The notes under the pieces: model-generated | Databases searched by the model: none | Told to the model about the DNA's origin: nothing | The model's input: the letters and a program-made list of their open reading frames with translations, nothing else | Assembly (NCBI RefSeq): GCF_006740045.1 | Contig: NZ_AP019749.1 | Coordinates: 3,925,001 to 3,989,000, forward strand | Origin: Comamonas terrigena NBRC 13299 | GTDB taxonomy: Bacteria > Pseudomonadota > Gammaproteobacteria > Burkholderiales > Burkholderiaceae_C | Direction: 5' to 3' | DNA: 64,000 nucleotides | Translations under genes and position numbers: made by a program | In this document: positions 38,572 through 47,673 of the stretch, piece by piece | Position numbering within the stretch: position 1 is the stretch's first letter | Layout: each line of letters begins with the position of its first letter

Positions 38572-39117
38572 TTACAGCGTCTCGATGGTGTGGTGCATAT
38601 TGGTGTAGATGCACAGCTCGCCGGCGATCTCCAGCGACTTCTTGACCACCTCTTCGGCCGACAGCTCGGTGTGGTTCAACAGCGCCTTGGCGGCCGAATG
38701 GGCATAGGCCCCGCCGGAACCGATGGCCACGATGCCCTGCTCGGGCTCCAGCACATCGCCGTTGCCGGTGATGATCAGGGACGCCGAGGCATCGGCCACG
38801 GCCAGCATGGCCTCCAGGCGACGCAGCACACGGTCGGTGCGCCAGTCCTTGGTCAGCTCGATGGCCGCGCGCGTCAGGTGGCCCTGGTGCTTTTCCAGCT
38901 TGGCCTCGAACCGCTCGAACAGCGTGAAGGCATCGGCCGTGGCGCCGGCAAAGCCGGCCAGCACCTTGCCGTGGTAGAGCTTGCGCACCTTGCGGGCCGT
39001 GCCCTTGACAACGATGTTGCCCAGCGTGACCTGGCCGTCGCCGCCGATGGCGACCTGGATGCCGTCCGGCGTTTCGCGCCGCACGCTGAGGATGGTGGTG
39101 CCGTGATACTGTTCCAT
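38572..39117 (-). CDS. hslV: ATP-dependent protease peptidase subunit HslV
   Basis: A 181-aa Thr-protease of proteasome type. The sequence [14 protein letters not shown] places the catalytic Thr at residue 7, so a six-residue propeptide must be removed; E. coli lacks most of it, while a longer propeptide is common in betaproteobacteria. [23 protein letters not shown] and [16 protein letters not shown] are family signatures. An in-frame ATG lies three codons earlier. Confidence 0.95.
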   Translation of the reverse strand: MEQYHGTTILSVRRETPDGIQVAIGGDGQVTLGNIVVKGTARKVRKLYHGKVLAGFAGATADAFTLFERFEAKLEKHQGHLTRAAIELTKDWRTDRVLRRLEAMLAVADASASLIITGNGDVLEPEQGIVAIGSGGAYAHSAAKALLNHTELSAEEVVKKSLEIAGELCIYTNMHHTIETL

Positions 39118-39126
39118 AGCTTCCAT

Positions 39127-39154
39127 ATATCGAGGCGATTGAGCCGCTTGCAAG
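39127..39154 (-). promoter_or_regulatory. possible heat-shock (RpoH-type) promoter of hslV
   Basis: CTTGCAA, 13 nt, CTCGATAT on the minus strand resembles the sigma-32 consensus CTTGAAA / CCCCATnT. The start of transcription would fall almost on the hslV ATG, which is suspicious, so the call is weak. Confidence 0.3.
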
Positions 39155-39229
39155 AGGCCGGAGCACAGTTTTTTTGGCCTGGGCAAGGCACGCGTTCCAG
39201 CCTCCCGCCACCGGCGACACGCCGCCCCC

Positions 39230-40345
39230 TCAGGGCGCGCGCAGCTGCAGCTTGGCGTGGGCCTCGATGCCGATCACCTGCAGGAACACCGCCACCAGAT
39301 GGTGCAGCTGGGTGAAGCGCAGCTGGTGACCCAGGACCTGCATCTCGGCCGCCCAGTTCAGCACCATGCCGGCAGCCACAAAGTCCAGGCGGATCAGGCG
39401 CTCGCAGGAAATCTCCAGCGGCGTGCCCAAGCGCGCACGGGCCTGCAAGGCCTGCAGCCAGGGGGTGGCATCCCCTTCGATCACTCCTGCCAGCCCGTCC
39501 CGCGCGGTGGGCTGAAGCCCTGCCGCCATGTCCAGGGACGCCATGCCCAGCTGCTGCGGCATGGAGAACCACACCGGCGCCGCATGGCCGAAATAGCTCG
39601 CCCAGTCCAGCGCCAGCGGCTCGAACCCTTCTTCATCGCCAATGGCACGGTACAGGTCCAGCACCACCTGCCAGATGCCTGCCACCGCCCGGCGGTCCAC
39701 CGGCGCATGGTCCAGGCCCTGCACCAGCAGCTCCAGCAGGCGCGCATTGGCACCATCCAGATCGCCATGGGCAAACAGGATGGCGGCTTCTTCAATATCG
39801 GGCGTGATGGCAAAGCCCGCACCGTCCGCGGTGCCGACCGGCACGGGGGGCACCCGGCTTTCCTCGCCCAGCGTGGGAATCGCCTGCCACTGGGCCGCCG
39901 TCATGCCGGGCGGCCGGCCCGGTGCCGGGCTGGACGCCGCAGCGCGGGCGTCTGCAACCGGAGGCACGGCGTCGGTCACCGGCGCGGAGCCATCGGCAGT
40001 GCGCAGCCATTGCTGCGCCATCTGCGCTTCGATGGCATCGATTTTTCGCAAGGTGGTGGTGCCGTGGTCTTCGGCGTCCAGCGCCGAAGGCAAAAACGCC
40101 GAAGCCGGCATGCGTGCCGGGGGGCCGCCGCGGCCGCTTTGGCTGCGCAGCTGCCGCAGCTCGGCAAATTCCTGGGCACGGATGGCGTCGTCGCGGCGCT
40201 TGCGCTCCACCATCTGGTGCAGGGCCTCTTTGCCAGACCCTTCATCGCTGGCAGCCAGGTCGGCAGGCTCCTGCGCGGAGGAGCCCGTGACCTTCTGCAG
40301 CATCTTGGAGAGAAAACCGCCTGTCTTGCCTGATTCCTGGTTCAT
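39230..40345 (-). CDS. hypothetical protein with STAS-like C-terminus
   Basis: A 371-aa soluble protein. Residues 1-150 are polar and low in structure ([29 protein letters not shown], then Pro/Ala-rich). The middle (about 165-270) is a helical repeat-like region, and the last roughly 85 residues ([30 protein letters not shown]...) resemble a STAS fold. It lies between dksA and hslV on the same strand. No reaction can be proposed. Confidence 0.7.
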   Translation of the reverse strand: MNQESGKTGGFLSKMLQKVTGSSAQEPADLAASDEGSGKEALHQMVERKRRDDAIRAQEFAELRQLRSQSGRGGPPARMPASAFLPSALDAEDHGTTTLRKIDAIEAQMAQQWLRTADGSAPVTDAVPPVADARAAASSPAPGRPPGMTAAQWQAIPTLGEESRVPPVPVGTADGAGFAITPDIEEAAILFAHGDLDGANARLLELLVQGLDHAPVDRRAVAGIWQVVLDLYRAIGDEEGFEPLALDWASYFGHAAPVWFSMPQQLGMASLDMAAGLQPTARDGLAGVIEGDATPWLQALQARARLGTPLEISCERLIRLDFVAAGMVLNWAAEMQVLGHQLRFTQLHHLVAVFLQVIGIEAHAKLQLRAP

Positions 40346-40382
40346 GGTGTCCTGCAACGGTGGGCGGTGGATCCGGGGAGGA

Positions 40383-41108
40383 TCAGTCTCCAAACATCTT
40401 TTGCTTCAGCTCGCGGCGCTGCTGGGCTTCCAGCGACAGCGTGGCCGTGGGACGGGCCAGCAGACGGCCAACGCCGATGGGCTCGCCGGTTTCGTCGCAG
40501 TAACCGTAGTCGCCGGCGTCGATGCGGGCGATGGACTGTTCGATCTTCTTCAGCAGCTTGCGCTCGCGGTCGCGGGTGCGCAGTTCCAGGGCGTGTTCTT
40601 CCTCAATGGTGGCACGATCGGCGGGATCGGGCACCACCACGGTGTCTTCGCGCAGGTTTTCAGCCGTCTCGCCCGCGTTGTTGTGCATGTCCTGCTTGAG
40701 TTGCACCAGCTTGTGGCGGAAGAACGCCATCTGCTTGTCGTTCATGTACTCCTCGTCGGGCATGGCAATAACTTCGGCATCGCTCAGCTCTTCGGCAGAC
40801 TTGGTCTTCCAGTTGTTGGCCAGCTTGGGGTCACGCTTGAGCACGGCGGCTGTGGGGGCAGAGATAGTGGAAGGCATGGCTTTCGTGCTTGTGGGCTTGG
40901 CAGCCGTAGAAGCGGCTGCCAGAGGCTGGGTTGAGGCGCTGCGCGCAGGGCTGCGCGCAGGGGAAACGGCGGGGGCTGCCGCAGCCTTGGGCTGTGCGGC
41001 CACCTTCTTGGCAGCGGCCTTGACAGGCGTCTTCACGGCTGCGGCTTTGGGGGCCGCAGGTGCAGCCACTTTGGGTGTGGCTTTCTTCTTGCTGGTCTCG
41101 GCTGTCAC
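40383..41108 (-). CDS. dksA: DksA family RNA polymerase-binding factor, long N-terminus, degraded zinc finger
   Basis: A 241-aa protein. The last 140 residues are DksA: DPKLANNWKTKSAEELSDAEVIAMPDEEYMN, a coiled coil with DPADRATIEEEHALELRTRDRERKLL (acidic tip), and GYCDETGEPIGVGRLLARPTA. Only one Cys of the usual four zinc ligands remains. The first roughly 85 residues are Ala/Lys/Pro-rich, like histone H1 tails. The GTG start at 41108 is chosen because GGAG lies 7 nt upstream and no ATG fits. It acts with ppGpp on rRNA and amino-acid promoters in E. coli. Confidence 0.93.
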   Translation of the reverse strand: MTAETSKKKATPKVAAPAAPKAAAVKTPVKAAAKKVAAQPKAAAAPAVSPARSPARSASTQPLAAASTAAKPTSTKAMPSTISAPTAAVLKRDPKLANNWKTKSAEELSDAEVIAMPDEEYMNDKQMAFFRHKLVQLKQDMHNNAGETAENLREDTVVVPDPADRATIEEEHALELRTRDRERKLLKKIEQSIARIDAGDYGYCDETGEPIGVGRLLARPTATLSLEAQQRRELKQKMFGD

Positions 41109-41260
41109 GTCCTGTCTCCTCACAGTATGACCGTCCCAGTCTGTCTTCCCCGTGGGCAGACCGACCGGGTTCTCTTTAGGGGCGGGATTGTAGCCATCTC
41201 CAACAATACCTAACGCAAAGTTGCGGATATCACACAACCAGCTTTGGTAAGACCATGTAA

Positions 41261-41304
41261 ATCGCCCGCCCTCTCCCGCATGGCTGCGAGAGGTGGCGGG
41301 CGAT
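41261..41304. terminator. strong hairpin between cobW-like gene and dksA
   Basis: A 10-bp stem ATCGCCCGCC with GGCGGGCGAT, plus inner CTC/GAG pairs. On the minus strand it follows the GTPase gene by 77 nt and is trailed by TTTAC only, so as a terminator it is moderate. The rest of the 272-bp gap should contain the dksA promoter. Confidence 0.5.
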
Positions 41305-41380
41305 TCTGCGCCGGTGCGGCAGCAGCCCCGCGGCCGGCCAGAGGCCCGGCCGCGACCGGCGGCAAACCACAAAGCAGGGT

Positions 41381-42490
41381 TTATGCCAGGCTTTGTTCCA
41401 GGCCTTGCTTGAAGATATCCTGCGGCAGGTCAATGCCGATGAACACCATGCGGCTTTCACGCGCCTCACCGGCTTCCCACTCCGGACCCAGGTCACTGCC
41501 CATCAGCTGGTGCACACCCTGGAAGATCACCTTGCGCTCGGTGCCCTTCATGTTCAGCACCCCTTTGTAGCGCAGCATGCGCGGGCCGTAGATGTTGACG
41601 ATGGCGCCCAGGAAGTCCTCCAGCTTGGCCGGGTCGAACGGACGGCTGGCACGGTAGACGAAGCTCTTCACATCGTCGTCATGGTGGTGGTGGTGCGGGT
41701 GCTTGCACTCCGCGCCATGGGCATGGTCATGGTCGCAGTGCTTGCCGTGTTCGTGGTGGTGGGCATGGCCGTGATCGTGGTCATGTTCGCACTTGCCGTG
41801 ATCGTGGTCGCAGTGGCTGTGGTCGTGCTCGTCGGCCTTGAGGAAATCGGGATCGATGTCCAGCTTGGCGTTCAGATTGAAGCCGCGCAGGTCAAACACT
41901 TCGGACAGCGGCACGTCGCCGAAATGCACGGCCTGGATGGGCGCGCGCGGGTTCATGTGCTTGAGGCGGTGGACCAGTGCCTCCTTGTCGGCGGCGCTGA
42001 CCAGGTCGGTCTTGGTCAGGAAGATCTGGTCGGCAAAGCCCACCTGGCGGCGTGCTTCCTGGCGGTCGTCCAGCTGCTGGTTGGCGTGCTTGGCATCCAC
42101 CAGGGTGATGATGGAGTCGATCAGATAGCTTTCGGCGATCTCGTCGTCCATGAAGAAGGTCTGCGCCACCGGGCCGGGGTCGGCCAGGCCGGTGGTCTCG
42201 ATCACGATGCGGTCGAACTCCACCAGCCCCTTGCGGCGCTTGGCGGCCAGCAGTTGCAGGGCTTCGCGCAGGTCTTCGCGGATGGTGCAGCAGATGCAGC
42301 CATTGCTCATCTGCAGGATCTGTTCCTTGGATTCGGTCTTCAGAATGTCGGTGTCGATGTTCTCTTCGCCGAATTCGTTTTCGATCACGGCGATCTTCAT
42401 GCCGTGGGATTCGCTGAGCACGCGCTTGAGCAAGGTGGTCTTGCCCGAGCCCAGGAAGCCGGTGAGGATGCTGACGGGAATCAGTGCCAT
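41381..42490 (-). CDS. COG0523 (CobW/ZNG-type) metal-binding GTPase
   Basis: A 369-aa G3E GTPase. ILTGFLGSGKTTLLKRVL is the P-loop at residues 8-25, MSNGCICCTIREDL contains the metal-binding CxCC, TKTDLV is the guanine site, and a long His/Asp/Glu stretch (about 228-285, DHDHGHAHHHEHGKH type) should bind zinc or other metals. The C-terminal CobW_C domain ends the protein. Members deliver metal to client enzymes or help under zinc shortage; the client is unknown here. Confidence 0.93.
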   Translation of the reverse strand: MALIPVSILTGFLGSGKTTLLKRVLSESHGMKIAVIENEFGEENIDTDILKTESKEQILQMSNGCICCTIREDLREALQLLAAKRRKGLVEFDRIVIETTGLADPGPVAQTFFMDDEIAESYLIDSIITLVDAKHANQQLDDRQEARRQVGFADQIFLTKTDLVSAADKEALVHRLKHMNPRAPIQAVHFGDVPLSEVFDLRGFNLNAKLDIDPDFLKADEHDHSHCDHDHGKCEHDHDHGHAHHHEHGKHCDHDHAHGAECKHPHHHHHDDDVKSFVYRASRPFDPAKLEDFLGAIVNIYGPRMLRYKGVLNMKGTERKVIFQGVHQLMGSDLGPEWEAGEARESRMVFIGIDLPQDIFKQGLEQSLA

Positions 42491-42755
42491 GGTGGTATGC
42501 CTTGTAATCTGGCGCGGCAGCCGCACCGGGCCGCCGCGAAACGGAGAAAAACAGCAATCAGCTGGAGGCGCTGCCCGAAAATTCCAGGGCGCGCAACAAC
42601 AGTCAGTGTAGCCAGCCGGTCAAGTGCCCTGCGCCCATGGGGGCGTCCACCTTGCGGGTGCTATCGCTCGCCCCACAGCGCTGCGCCGCCACAGGCAGCT
42701 ATCAAATCAGGAAGCCACGGCGACGGTGGGCAGGGGCCATCGTCCTCTGCCACAC

Positions 42756-43751
42756 TCACTCCTTGCGCTTGGCGCGTGGGTGGGCCAGCTCGTAGGCCTG
42801 GGCCAGGTGCTGGAAATCCAGCCGGGTATAAACCTGGGTGGTGGCGATGTTGGCATGGCCCAGCAGCTCCTGCACGGCCCGCAGGTCGCCGCTGCTTTGC
42901 AGCATGTGGCTGGCAAAGGAATGGCGCAGCACATGCGGGTGCACCGGCTGCGCCAGGCCCGCCTGCTGGCCGCGCTGGCGCAGCCGCGCCCAGGCGGTCT
43001 GGGCCGACATGCGCCCACCCCGTGCGCCCACGAACAGCGCGGGCTCTGCCCAATCGGGCTCGAAGGGCTCGGCACGGCGGCGCAGCCAGCGCTGCAAGGC
43101 CGCCAGCGCATGCTTGCCCACCGGCACGGTGCGGCGCTTGCCGCCCTTGCCCAGCACGTGGGCTTCGGCCGCCTCCCAGTCGATCCAGCCGCTTTGCGCC
43201 GCATCGCCGGGCTGCAGATTCAGACCCACCAGCTCGCCCACGCGCAGGCCGCTGCTGTAAAGCAGCTCGGTCATGGCAGCGTCGCGCGCCTCGGTCCAGG
43301 GATCGGCATCGTCGTTGCGGAAACCGGCCAGCTGCACCGCATCGTCCACCCCCAGAGCCTTGGGCAGGGGCTTGGCCTGTTTGGGCGCCCGCACGCCCTG
43401 CACCGGGTTGTGCGGCACCAGCCCCTGCTGCGCCGCCCAGTGAAAGAAGCCGCGCCAGCCCGAGAGAATCAGCGCAATCCCCCGCCCGCTGCGCCCCTGG
43501 CCGTGCATCTGGGCCACAAAGCGGCGTATCTGCACCGGCTGCAGCTGCAGCAGCGGGGTCTGTACGGTCTGAGCCAGCGTGCTCAGGCGCTCCAGATCCA
43601 AGGTGTACAGGGCCAGCGTGCGGGCCGACAGGCGCTTTTCCACCCGCACATGCTCCAGGTACTGGCCCGCCACGGCGTCCAGCACCGGGTGCGCCATGGC
43701 AGGCTGGCCGGCGCGGGGACGCCCTGCGGTAAGCCGACCGGTGGCCGCCAT
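42756..43751 (-). CDS. xerC: tyrosine recombinase XerC
   Basis: A 331-aa recombinase that resolves chromosome dimers at dif with XerD. The N-terminal SAM-like core-binding domain (about residues 20-110) is followed by the catalytic domain: Arg in LLYSSGLRVGELVGL, Lys in LGKGGKRRTVPVG, HPHVLRHSFASHML (HxxR), the His in LLGHANIATTQVY and its Tyr nucleophile. dapF-DUF484-xerC is the standard order. The ATG lies 11 nt after the DUF484 stop. Confidence 0.95.
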   Translation of the reverse strand: MAATGRLTAGRPRAGQPAMAHPVLDAVAGQYLEHVRVEKRLSARTLALYTLDLERLSTLAQTVQTPLLQLQPVQIRRFVAQMHGQGRSGRGIALILSGWRGFFHWAAQQGLVPHNPVQGVRAPKQAKPLPKALGVDDAVQLAGFRNDDADPWTEARDAAMTELLYSSGLRVGELVGLNLQPGDAAQSGWIDWEAAEAHVLGKGGKRRTVPVGKHALAALQRWLRRRAEPFEPDWAEPALFVGARGGRMSAQTAWARLRQRGQQAGLAQPVHPHVLRHSFASHMLQSSGDLRAVQELLGHANIATTQVYTRLDFQHLAQAYELAHPRAKRKE

Positions 43752-43762
43752 GGTGGTGCCCG

Positions 43763-44461
43763 TCAGTTGCCGGGGGTGATGCGCAGGCGGCCCAGGGCCG
43801 CGCTGGCATGTTCGGCAATGCGCGCCAGAAACTCGGTACCCATGGTGGCATCGAAACGCAGCGGATCGGGCGAGCCCAGCACCAGCAGGCCGAAGGCCGG
43901 GGCCGCACTGTCGTTCGGGCCTTCGCGCAGCGTCAGCAGCGCCAGCGACTGCACTTCGCTGGGCTTGGACAGCCAGCTGGTGGGCTCGAAGCCCAGGTTG
44001 GGACCGCAGAACGGCATGGTCAGCGAGGTGGCGAAGGACTTGGCATCGTCGCTCACGCCCATGGTGTACATGCCGCCCTGGTAGGGGCCGGCCACATCCC
44101 ACACGCGCACCGCCACCTGGGGCACCTCGAATTCGCGCTGGATGCCTTCGCTGACCGTGTGCGGCAGCTGGCGTGGGTCCTGGACCTTGGCCAGTGCACA
44201 GCTCCAGCGGTGGATCTTGTGGGCAATGCTGGCGTTGTCGCTGCTGTTGCGCACCATTTCCATGATGCGCTGCTCCATGCCCTTGATCTTGTCGCGCAGC
44301 ATCTCGGCCTGGCGTTCCTGCAGGCTGACGGCACGTCCGCCGTGGCCGCTGCTCAGCTGCACGGTCGACAACAGCTCGGCGTGGCGTTCAAAGAATTCGG
44401 GGTGCTGCCGCAGGTAGTCGGCAATGCTGTCGTCATTCATGGTGGAGACGTTGGAAGTCAT
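43763..44461 (-). CDS. DUF484 family (GAF-like) protein
   Basis: A 232-aa cytosolic protein. [20 protein letters not shown] is the N-terminal signature, a coiled coil ([21 protein letters not shown]) follows, and the rest is GAF-like. It is conserved between dapF and xerC in many proteobacteria, but its function is not established. ATGA overlap with dapF. Confidence 0.9.
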   Translation of the reverse strand: MTSNVSTMNDDSIADYLRQHPEFFERHAELLSTVQLSSGHGGRAVSLQERQAEMLRDKIKGMEQRIMEMVRNSSDNASIAHKIHRWSCALAKVQDPRQLPHTVSEGIQREFEVPQVAVRVWDVAGPYQGGMYTMGVSDDAKSFATSLTMPFCGPNLGFEPTSWLSKPSEVQSLALLTLREGPNDSAAPAFGLLVLGSPDPLRFDATMGTEFLARIAEHASAALGRLRITPGN

Positions 44462-45333
44462 AAAGCGTCAGGAATCTCGATCTGGCCTTCGAACACCGTG
44501 GTGGCCGGGCCGGTCATGAACACATGGTCTTGCGCGCCGCCCTCCCAGGCGATCGTCAGCAAGCCCCCCCGGGTTTGTACATCGACACGCGCATCCAGCA
44601 AACCCTGCTGAATGCCGGCGACCACGGCCGCGCAGGCGCCGGTGCCGCAGGCCAGGGTCTCGCCCGAGCCACGTTCATAGACGCGCAGCTTGGTCTGCGC
44701 GCGGTTTTGCACCTGCAGAAAGCCCGCGTTCACGCGTTGCGGAAAACGCACATGGCGCTCCACCTGCGGGCCCACCACCGCCACGGGGAACTGGTCGACA
44801 TCGTCCACCAGCTGCACCGCGTGCGGATTGCCCATGGAGACCACCACCACCTCGACCTGGGCGGGCGCCGGTGCCGCCAGCGCCAGCGGCCAGACCTGGG
44901 CCCGGTGGCGCGTGGCCGCCGCCAGCCCGCTGGCGTCGAAGGGCACGCGCGGGGCATCCAGCACCGGCAGGCCCATGTCCACGGTGACGCGGCCATCCGG
45001 TGTGAGCTGGGGCGCGATCACCCCGCTGAGCGTCTGCACGCGGATGGTGGTCTTGTCGGTCAGGCCCTTGTCATACACAAAGCGGGCAAAGCAGCGCGAG
45101 CCGTTGCCGCACTGCTCCACCTCACCGCCGTCGGCGTTGTGGATCACGTATTCAAAATCCACGCCGTCGGCGGGCGAAGGGCGCACCGTCAGGATCTGGT
45201 CGGCGCCCACGCCGAAATGGCGGTCCGCCAGAAAGCGGTACTGCGCCGCCGTCAGGCCCAGGCGGCCTTGCGTCTCGTCGAGCACGACAAAGTCGTTGCC
45301 CGCGCCCTGCATCTTGGTGAAGCGAATGTGCAT
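44458..45333 (-). CDS. dapF: diaminopimelate epimerase
   Basis: A 291-aa cofactor-free enzyme that converts LL- to meso-diaminopimelate for lysine and for the peptidoglycan step done by MurE. The two catalytic cysteines are in [14 protein letters not shown] (near residue 76) and in [12 protein letters not shown] (near 223). [16 protein letters not shown] starts the protein. It lies 28 bp after the isomerase gene and is probably cotranscribed. Confidence 0.96.
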   Translation of the reverse strand: MHIRFTKMQGAGNDFVVLDETQGRLGLTAAQYRFLADRHFGVGADQILTVRPSPADGVDFEYVIHNADGGEVEQCGNGSRCFARFVYDKGLTDKTTIRVQTLSGVIAPQLTPDGRVTVDMGLPVLDAPRVPFDASGLAAATRHRAQVWPLALAAPAPAQVEVVVVSMGNPHAVQLVDDVDQFPVAVVGPQVERHVRFPQRVNAGFLQVQNRAQTKLRVYERGSGETLACGTGACAAVVAGIQQGLLDARVDVQTRGGLLTIAWEGGAQDHVFMTGPATTVFEGQIEIPDAL

Positions 45334-45361
45334 GGTGTGGCAGAGGGTGGATCAGGCCCTG

Positions 45362-45994
45362 TCAGGCCTTGGCAGCGGCCAGCTTGGCCAGTGCGCGGTC
45401 GACGAACGGCAGGCGGTCCTGGCCCCAGAAACGCTCGCCGTTCAGGATGAAGGTGGGGGCGCCAAACACGCCCAGGGCCACGGCTTCCTCGCTGTTGGCC
45501 TGGTACTGGGCCTGCACCTCGGCCGAGGTTTCCAGCGCATGCAGGGCAGCACCGTCATAGCCGGCTTCGTTGGCCACGGCAATGCGCACCGCCGCGTCGG
45601 AGGTCTTGCGCTCTTCGGCCCACAGGGCACGCAGCAGCGCATGCGACAACGGGAAGGCATCCAGGCCCTGCAGCTGGGCGGCAATCACCATCCAGCCCGG
45701 GGTCTTGTTCCAGTTCACGTCGTCGGCCACACCCTGGGGATAGTGGGCAGGCACCAGGTTCAGCGGCAGGCCCAGGTAGTCGCTCCAGCGTGCCAGCTCC
45801 AGCGCGTGGTAGGTCTTGCGGGGCTCGGGACGGGTCTTGAGCGGAATGCCGCCGGTCTGCGGCACCACCAGCTGGAAGTCATAAGGCTTGAGCACCAGCT
45901 TGACGCCGTGGCGGCGCACGATGTCCTGCAGTTGGGGGCCTCCGAGATAGGCCCAGGGAGAAGAAAGGCTATAGAAACAGTCAAGTTGGGTCAT
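45362..45994 (-). CDS. DsbA-fold 2-hydroxychromene-2-carboxylate isomerase family protein
   Basis: A 210-aa thioredoxin-fold protein of the HCCA isomerase / kappa GST group. FYSLSSPWAYLGGPQL at residues 6-21 holds the Ser that replaces the DsbA Cys, and GVFGAPTFILNGERFWGQDRL carries the cis-Pro. Known members isomerise naphthalene-pathway intermediates with glutathione, but no aromatic degradation genes are nearby, so the substrate is unknown. Confidence 0.87.
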   Translation of the reverse strand: MTQLDCFYSLSSPWAYLGGPQLQDIVRRHGVKLVLKPYDFQLVVPQTGGIPLKTRPEPRKTYHALELARWSDYLGLPLNLVPAHYPQGVADDVNWNKTPGWMVIAAQLQGLDAFPLSHALLRALWAEERKTSDAAVRIAVANEAGYDGAALHALETSAEVQAQYQANSEEAVALGVFGAPTFILNGERFWGQDRLPFVDRALAKLAAAKA

Positions 45995-46015
45995 CCTTGG
46001 ATTATCTTCCTACCT

Positions 46016-47584
46016 GTGACGAACGAAAGCCTTTCCCCCTCCTCTTCCGCCGAACTTCCTGCGGTTCCCCTCCAAACCCTGTCCAGTCCCCGCAACCAGC
46101 CCGCGCTCGAGGCCCTCGCCGCCGAGGCCCGCCGCGACCTGGAGCGCCTGAACTACCCTGCCCCCAACTGGGTGCAGGGCACGGCCGCCGCCGATGACCC
46201 CACCCTGGACGTGCTGGTGGTGGGCGCCGGCATGTGCGGCCAGACCGCGGGCTTTGCCCTGTTGCGCGAAGGCGTGCGCAAAATCCGCGTGATCGATGCC
46301 GCCGCCCGGGGCGACGAAGGCCCCTGGGCCACCTACGCCCGCATGCTGACGCTACGCAGCCCCAAGCAGCTGATCGGCCCCGACCTGGGCGTGCCCAGCC
46401 TCACCTTCCGCGCCTGGTACGAAGCCCAGCACGGCACCGGTGACATCTCGCCTTTCGATGCCGCCACCCCCGGATGGGCAGGGCTGCACAAGATCGGCCG
46501 CGTGGACTGGCGTGACTACCTGCTGTGGGTGCGCGACACCGCCGGGGTACAGGTGGAAAACGGCGTGCGCCTGCTGGAAGTCGGCGATGCCGACGGTGTG
46601 CTGACCGCCCGCCTGCAAGGCCCCCAGGGCGTGGAGACGGTGCGCACCCGCAAGATCATCCTGGCGCTGGGCCGCGATGGCAGCGGCGCCCCGCGCTGGC
46701 CGGATTTCCCCTCGCTGTCCATGCAGGACCCGCTGGCCGCCGGCCGCGTGTTCCACACCATGGATGCCATCGACTTCGACGCCCTGCGCGGCCGGCACAT
46801 CGCCGTGCTGGGCGCCGGTGCCTCGGCTTTTGACAATGCCGCCTGCGCGCTGGAAGCCGGCGCCGCCGTCAGCCAGTTCGCCCGCCGCGCCGTGCTGCCG
46901 CAGATCAACAAGAGCAAGGCTGCCTCCTTTCCCGGCTTTTTGCGCGGTTACTCGGCACTGGACGATGCGCGCAAATGGCGCTTTTACACCTACATCTTCG
47001 ACGAACAGGTGCCTCCGCCCTGGGAAACCGTGCGCCGCTGCGACGCCCACGACAGCTTCACGCTGCGCCTGGGCTGCGGCTGGAAGGATGTGCAGCCCCT
47101 GGCCGACGGCGTGGCCGTGACGCTGGCCGATGGCAGCGTGCAGCGCTTTGACGCCGTCATCCTGGGCACCGGCTTTGATGTGGACCTGCTGGACCGCCCC
47201 GAGCTGGCCCGCTACACCCCGCACATCGACACCTGGGGCCGCCATGTGTCCCCCGCCATGGCCGCCGCCCAGCCTGAACCGGCCCGCTTCCCCTATCTGG
47301 CGGCCAACTTCGCGCTCCAGAGCGCCGACGGCGACAAGGCCGAGGCCCTGTCGCGCCTGCACCTGTTCAACTGGGGCGCCACCATGAGCCATGCGGCCCT
47401 AGGCAGCGACATTCCCGGCCTGGGCATCGGCGCCACCCGCCTGGCGCAGGCCCTGGTGAGTGATCTGTTCGTGCAGGACGCCGATCTGCACTGGCAGAAG
47501 CTGCTGGAACACGACGAACCCGAGCTGATCGCCACCCGCTGGTACCAGCCCGCGCCCGGCGCCAGCACCGACTCGCCCACCTGA
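46016..47584 (+). CDS. FAD/NAD(P)-binding oxidoreductase (flavin monooxygenase-like)
   Basis: A 522-aa flavoprotein. The FAD-binding motif VLVVGAGMCGQTAGFALL lies near residue 62, and a second dinucleotide motif IAVLGAGASAFDNAACAL near 262 should bind NADPH. AVILGTGFDVDLLDRP matches the late ATG-type motif of flavin monooxygenases. Substrate unknown. The GTG start at 46016 has no clear ribosome site and stands only 21 bp from the divergent isomerase start, so the start is uncertain. Confidence 0.83.
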   Translation: MTNESLSPSSSAELPAVPLQTLSSPRNQPALEALAAEARRDLERLNYPAPNWVQGTAAADDPTLDVLVVGAGMCGQTAGFALLREGVRKIRVIDAAARGDEGPWATYARMLTLRSPKQLIGPDLGVPSLTFRAWYEAQHGTGDISPFDAATPGWAGLHKIGRVDWRDYLLWVRDTAGVQVENGVRLLEVGDADGVLTARLQGPQGVETVRTRKIILALGRDGSGAPRWPDFPSLSMQDPLAAGRVFHTMDAIDFDALRGRHIAVLGAGASAFDNAACALEAGAAVSQFARRAVLPQINKSKAASFPGFLRGYSALDDARKWRFYTYIFDEQVPPPWETVRRCDAHDSFTLRLGCGWKDVQPLADGVAVTLADGSVQRFDAVILGTGFDVDLLDRPELARYTPHIDTWGRHVSPAMAAAQPEPARFPYLAANFALQSADGDKAEALSRLHLFNWGATMSHAALGSDIPGLGIGATRLAQALVSDLFVQDADLHWQKLLEHDEPELIATRWYQPAPGASTDSPT

Positions 47585-47603
47585 ACGGCGGCGCATCCGA
47601 TGG

Positions 47604-47636
47604 AACAAAAAAAGACCGGCCCAGGCCGGTCTTTTT
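47604..47636. terminator. bidirectional terminator
   Basis: Perfect 10-bp stem AAAGACCGGC with GCCGGTCTTT around CCAG, flanked by seven As and five Ts. It lies between the flavoprotein gene and the convergent lipoprotein gene. Confidence 0.88.
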
Positions 47637-47673
47637 GCATGTTGCACCACACGATGGCGGCGCAGCTGCGCCG

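Noticed and set aside
41690..41830. Dense CAT/GTG repeat pattern taken as a possible repeat array or CRISPR
   Set aside because: It is the coding sequence for the His-rich metal-binding segment of the COG0523 GTPase.
42491..42755. Zur-box upstream of the COG0523 GTPase
   Set aside because: No AT-rich palindrome of the known Zur type could be found in the gap.
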